A DNA stretch of 64,000 nucleotides from Lachancea kluyveri NRRL Y-12651 (taxonomy: Eukaryota; Ascomycota; Saccharomycetes; Saccharomycetales; Saccharomycetaceae). A program made the position numbers and the translations under genes. Under the pieces are notes generated by a model. It had not been told where the DNA came from, made no database searches, and was given only the letters and a program-made list of their open reading frames with translations. The stretch lies in contig CM000687.1 of NCBI GenBank assembly GCA_000149225.2, positions 238,501-302,500 of the forward strand. The letters are read 5' to 3'. Of this stretch, positions 60,806-64,000 are shown piece after piece (position 1 is the stretch's first letter; the number at the start of each line of letters is the position of its first letter).

Positions 60806-63751
60806 CTACATTTCCAAGACTTTGCTTGCCAAATTATTTACCTCTACATGCCGGATCTGCTGTCTAACGAGCTCGTGAATTAGATTTAGCACTTCATCCA
60901 CTTGTTCACACACCAGATAATCATCGTCCTGTTCCTTGACATATTCCAGCAAATTCTTTAAGTTGGAACCACTGTATTGAGGCGGAAATAAAGATAATCC
61001 TGAGTTACACAGCAAATCATAGATTAAACGAACCGCGCTCCTTCTCAGAACTTTTGAATCATCTTCTGTATTCTTGCCATCCTTTCTCGGTCTTTCCAGC
61101 TGCAGTATGCCAAACGAGCAATCTAGTAGATCCTGGATGTAGTGCCGAATACCCCCGGCATTTACGCTTAAACAAACACCCAATATTGACATGGCCGACA
61201 TTCTTAACCTGTTATCTAGCTTCTCGTGTTGCCTAATCTTTTCAAGACAGGTTTCTATCAACATGTTGGCTAGTCTCCCTTGAAATAGCTCATTTTGCAA
61301 ATTGATGAAGTTCATAAATACTTCGCCAATCTTCAAAAGGTCGTCAAGTTTATTTTTGCAAGTAACGTTACGGTAAAGCTCTAGTAAGTATTCTAGAGTT
61401 TGGCTGGGTTCCAATTCACACATAGAAGTCAGTCCTTTGATGACATTCAAGTAGATGAATGGTTCCTGGTCGCGCAATTGGTGTACATGAAGATCTAAAA
61501 CAACTTTCAAATCGATAACATGAGACTTAGCTTGTATCAACTGGCGCAATTCAAAAAGCCCGTGTGCTCTAATTGGGACCGATGAGTCATTTATGTTTGT
61601 CATTGCCTTTTGCAGAAGTGCTCTATCAATGTTTAAAGAATTGTCCTCGGAATCCGGCGAAGATTCGTTGCCACTTAAAAAACATTTCATTCTAGCTGCC
61701 AGCGATTGGCATTGCTTATCATCAACGTATACCTCTAACTTTGAAACAATGCTTTCCAGTACATCCCGTGACTTTAAAATTTGACTCTTCTCAGTCGTGG
61801 AAAGAATTGTAGATACAAGTTCTAAGATGATGGTAAAAGTACCAGATAATTCATTGGAATTTGTTGCTGTAGTTTCAACTGTACCCTCTTCTTCATCGTC
61901 AGAATCTTCCCCAACAGCGTCCGGTTCATTATCTCTCGAAAAATCTAACAAATCGTTGACCATTGTAAGAACATCATGAGATTTCTTTATAATATTGTTT
62001 TTGAAAGACTCATTCATTTTTTCTAACAGTTTTAAATCTACCAGAATCAGTAAATCATCTTGAATATCTTCATCTTCTCCTCCTAGAACCTTTTCTGAAT
62101 CTTTCTTAGCACAGGAACTTCTCACCCAGCGGTTCATAACCAATAAAAATATATTCTTTATCACCTCATCATTATTGATTAATTTGAGTAGTTCAATAAA
62201 AAGGTCAATGGCAAGGTCTATATCCAAGAACAGCCGCTGGACTTTTTTTAACTGTGTATCATGAGCGACAGGCTTTAAGTTCAAATCATTGCCTATCTGT
62301 TTTGGATTAACTGTGATATATGGCAATTGGGTTTCTAAATCCAGCTTATAGCTCCATTTATCGTGCTCAAAGTTGATCAAATTCATTACAATAGTGCTCA
62401 TAACCTCAAAGTTAGAGGTTAAGGTGACAAACGTCTTAATCAAATTCAAAATAATCTTATAATAAGGCACATATCCTTCACCTTTATTTTTAAGGTCAGC
62501 TGCAGCGGCTGGTTGTAGTTTTTGATGCTTTTTTAAGAAAAGCACATAAATCCATAGATTCAAATAGAATTTTTGTTCTCCACGATTCTCAATTAACTCA
62601 CTGATGACATCAAGTGAAGTGTTTTTTGATAACGAAATCATAACGTTCATAGCATCGTTCAATTCTTTTGCAGTGAAATTCTTCAAAGAATCATTGAACA
62701 GAATAGCGTATACTTTCTTAAAAAGAAAATCTTGGACAATCCTTTTATTTTTAAAAAAAAATTCCGTGACTAGATTGTTCAAAACACTCACCAGCATCGG
62801 TCTATTCACGTAAGTCAAACCATCATATATCTGCTCAAATAACTTGCTAAAATATTCCACGCTCTTGAGATTCTTGGGCCTAGAAACTAGGATTTGATTG
62901 ACTCTGTTAAAGCTTTCTACGTTCAACTGCTCATCTTCACGTACTCCAACCACGAAATCAATAAGACTAATAACACCATCATTTCTTCTTATGGCCAGAG
63001 TGGACAACTTTTCTAAGACAATATTTTTGCATTTTGCCATTCTAGTTGTTTGGACTAGTAGTGAATATAGGGAAAAAAGTTCATATGTTTTTTGGATTGA
63101 TTCTAGGAAATCAAGCATTACAGTAAAACGGCTTTCCTCGGTAGGTAACACGCAAAACAACGCCAACACTGCTGTCACGAGATCTGTATATCCAGTGCCC
63201 TTCAACAGTATTTCGCGAATTGTGTTTCCCTTATCCTGGAGGTTTTCAGAATTGTCGCTAGCAAATATTCTGTACAGTACAGAGGCAACTTTCTCTAAAG
63301 TAGACAAATTATAGCTATGGCTCTTGGGAAGTATAAATCTTTTATCCAGAGCTTTAAAATTTTCCAGTCTTCTTTGTTCCAAGGGAATACCAACACCAGG
63401 TGGGAGATTCGCATATATGCCATGCACGACGATTAAGTTGATTAACTCGTCAAAGTATTTCATATCATGCAAGGAGATCGGCACTAGCTTCCGCTGTTGA
63501 TCAGATTCTAATTCTCTTGTACACACCAAAGAATACAAGAGAGAAAGTCTCTCTAAACACAAGTCTGTAAAGTCTTGATTGTCTTTGCAGCCGGTATCTT
63601 GGTACAAAGTGGTATCCGGGTCATCAGTAATTTTACCTAACAGGGATTCATCTAGCTCCTGGAAGAATCTATCCAATGGCGTATCATTAACAAACTCGGG
63701 TTTTTTATTAAGCACCTCATCAAGTCTTTTGCAGTTTGGTTCCTCGGTCAT
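60806..63751 (-). CDS. RTP1: RNA polymerase II nuclear import factor Rtp1
   Basis: 981 residues, the length I recall for S. cerevisiae Rtp1, from the ATG at 63751. The whole protein is helical and HEAT/ARM-like, with segments such as INDSSVPIRAHGLFELRQL and QEPFIYLNVIKGLTSM in the C-terminal third, as in the TANGO6/RTP1 family. An acidic loop (EDSDDEEEGTVE) lies in the middle. Rtp1 helps assemble and import RNA polymerase II subunits and contacts nucleoporins. It is the orthologue of YMR185W, next to HSC82 in S. cerevisiae as it is next to HSP82 here. Confidence 0.93.
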   Translation of the reverse strand: MTEEPNCKRLDEVLNKKPEFVNDTPLDRFFQELDESLLGKITDDPDTTLYQDTGCKDNQDFTDLCLERLSLLYSLVCTRELESDQQRKLVPISLHDMKYFDELINLIVVHGIYANLPPGVGIPLEQRRLENFKALDKRFILPKSHSYNLSTLEKVASVLYRIFASDNSENLQDKGNTIREILLKGTGYTDLVTAVLALFCVLPTEESRFTVMLDFLESIQKTYELFSLYSLLVQTTRMAKCKNIVLEKLSTLAIRRNDGVISLIDFVVGVREDEQLNVESFNRVNQILVSRPKNLKSVEYFSKLFEQIYDGLTYVNRPMLVSVLNNLVTEFFFKNKRIVQDFLFKKVYAILFNDSLKNFTAKELNDAMNVMISLSKNTSLDVISELIENRGEQKFYLNLWIYVLFLKKHQKLQPAAAADLKNKGEGYVPYYKIILNLIKTFVTLTSNFEVMSTIVMNLINFEHDKWSYKLDLETQLPYITVNPKQIGNDLNLKPVAHDTQLKKVQRLFLDIDLAIDLFIELLKLINNDEVIKNIFLLVMNRWVRSSCAKKDSEKVLGGEDEDIQDDLLILVDLKLLEKMNESFKNNIIKKSHDVLTMVNDLLDFSRDNEPDAVGEDSDDEEEGTVETTATNSNELSGTFTIILELVSTILSTTEKSQILKSRDVLESIVSKLEVYVDDKQCQSLAARMKCFLSGNESSPDSEDNSLNIDRALLQKAMTNINDSSVPIRAHGLFELRQLIQAKSHVIDLKVVLDLHVHQLRDQEPFIYLNVIKGLTSMCELEPSQTLEYLLELYRNVTCKNKLDDLLKIGEVFMNFINLQNELFQGRLANMLIETCLEKIRQHEKLDNRLRMSAMSILGVCLSVNAGGIRHYIQDLLDCSFGILQLERPRKDGKNTEDDSKVLRRSAVRLIYDLLCNSGLSLFPPQYSGSNLKNLLEYVKEQDDDYLVCEQVDEVLNLIHELVRQQIRHVEVNNLASKVLEM

Positions 63752-64000
63752 TGTTCAGTACTGATCTACACACCAAAACCAGAGTTTTCGATGATAAATA
63801 CGCCAACATGTTTGAACTTCTAATGGCATTAGGTAGTAAGCCTCGGAATGTTTCCGCACCACCCTCGGAATGGTAGACTAAGTAGAGCTTTAAAAAAAAA
63901 AGAAAGGTCATGTACCTCAAAATTTTTCGAATCGATGAGATAGAAAGTTAAAACAAATTACGAGCAAGTGCTTTAACTGACCAAAAGTTTGACGAGAGTA
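63752..64000. other. RTP1 upstream region at the window edge
   Basis: 249 bases, AT-rich. Nothing recognisable; the next gene lies outside the window. Confidence 0.5.

Noticed and set aside
1-64000. Search for LTRs, transposons, virus-like elements and CRISPR arrays
   Set aside because: No long terminal repeats, reverse transcriptase, transposase or capsid-type frames, or regularly spaced repeats were seen. The repeats present are simple microsatellites and homopolymers.

Overview
This is nuclear DNA from a budding yeast of the family Saccharomycetaceae, and it reads as a lineage that split off before the whole-genome duplication (WGD). Introns carry yeast signals (GTATGT, TACTAAC, AG). The proteins resemble Saccharomyces cerevisiae homologues in sequence and length. 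The gene order interleaves two S. cerevisiae segments: the YMR197-YMR185 interval of chromosome XIII, reversed, and the YPL252-YPL240 interval of chromosome XVI. Every assigned gene has the strand this predicts. Four S. cerevisiae duplicate pairs (ICY1/ATG41, RPL36A/RPL36B, GYL1/GYP5, HSC82/HSP82) are each one gene here. A Zygosaccharomyces/Torulaspora-type species fits, but the species is inference.

Left part (1-24 kb): 5' end of YAH1 (-), VTI1 (+), the YMR196W glycosidase-like gene (-), ICY1/ATG41 (-), an unrecognised GC-rich reading frame (+), intron-bearing CMC4 (+), an unrecognised membrane/coiled-coil protein (-), a bacterial-type diacetyl/acetoin reductase (+), intron-bearing RPL36 (-), MRPL24 (-), GYP5 (-), a probable SPG5 (-), GAL4 (-) and a small orphan (-).

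Middle (24-45 kb): SGS1 helicase (+), SEO1 permease (-), GCV2 (-), YPL247C WD40 protein (-), MRPS17 (+), RBD2 with an intron (-), YPL245W (+), a nitrilase (-), HUT1 (-) and SRP68 (+).

Right part (46-64 kb): two tandem related RING-CH membrane proteins (+), a possible tiny gene (-), a C2H2-finger protein (+), IQG1 (-), CIN2 with a short GC-AG intron (-), HSP82 (-) and RTP1 (-).

Most genes are unrelated housekeeping functions, as expected for yeast. Regulatory sites that can be read include paired Rap1-type boxes upstream of RPL36, heat-shock elements upstream of HSP82, a Gcn4/Bas1-type box upstream of GCV2, and Reb1- and Cbf1-type sites. The most interesting points are the acquired reductase, the tandem RING-CH pair with a large insertion inside the RING, the GC-AG intron in CIN2, the RBD2 intron, and the GC-rich orphan frame. 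No transposon, LTR, virus-like element, tRNA gene, centromere or CRISPR array was recognised.
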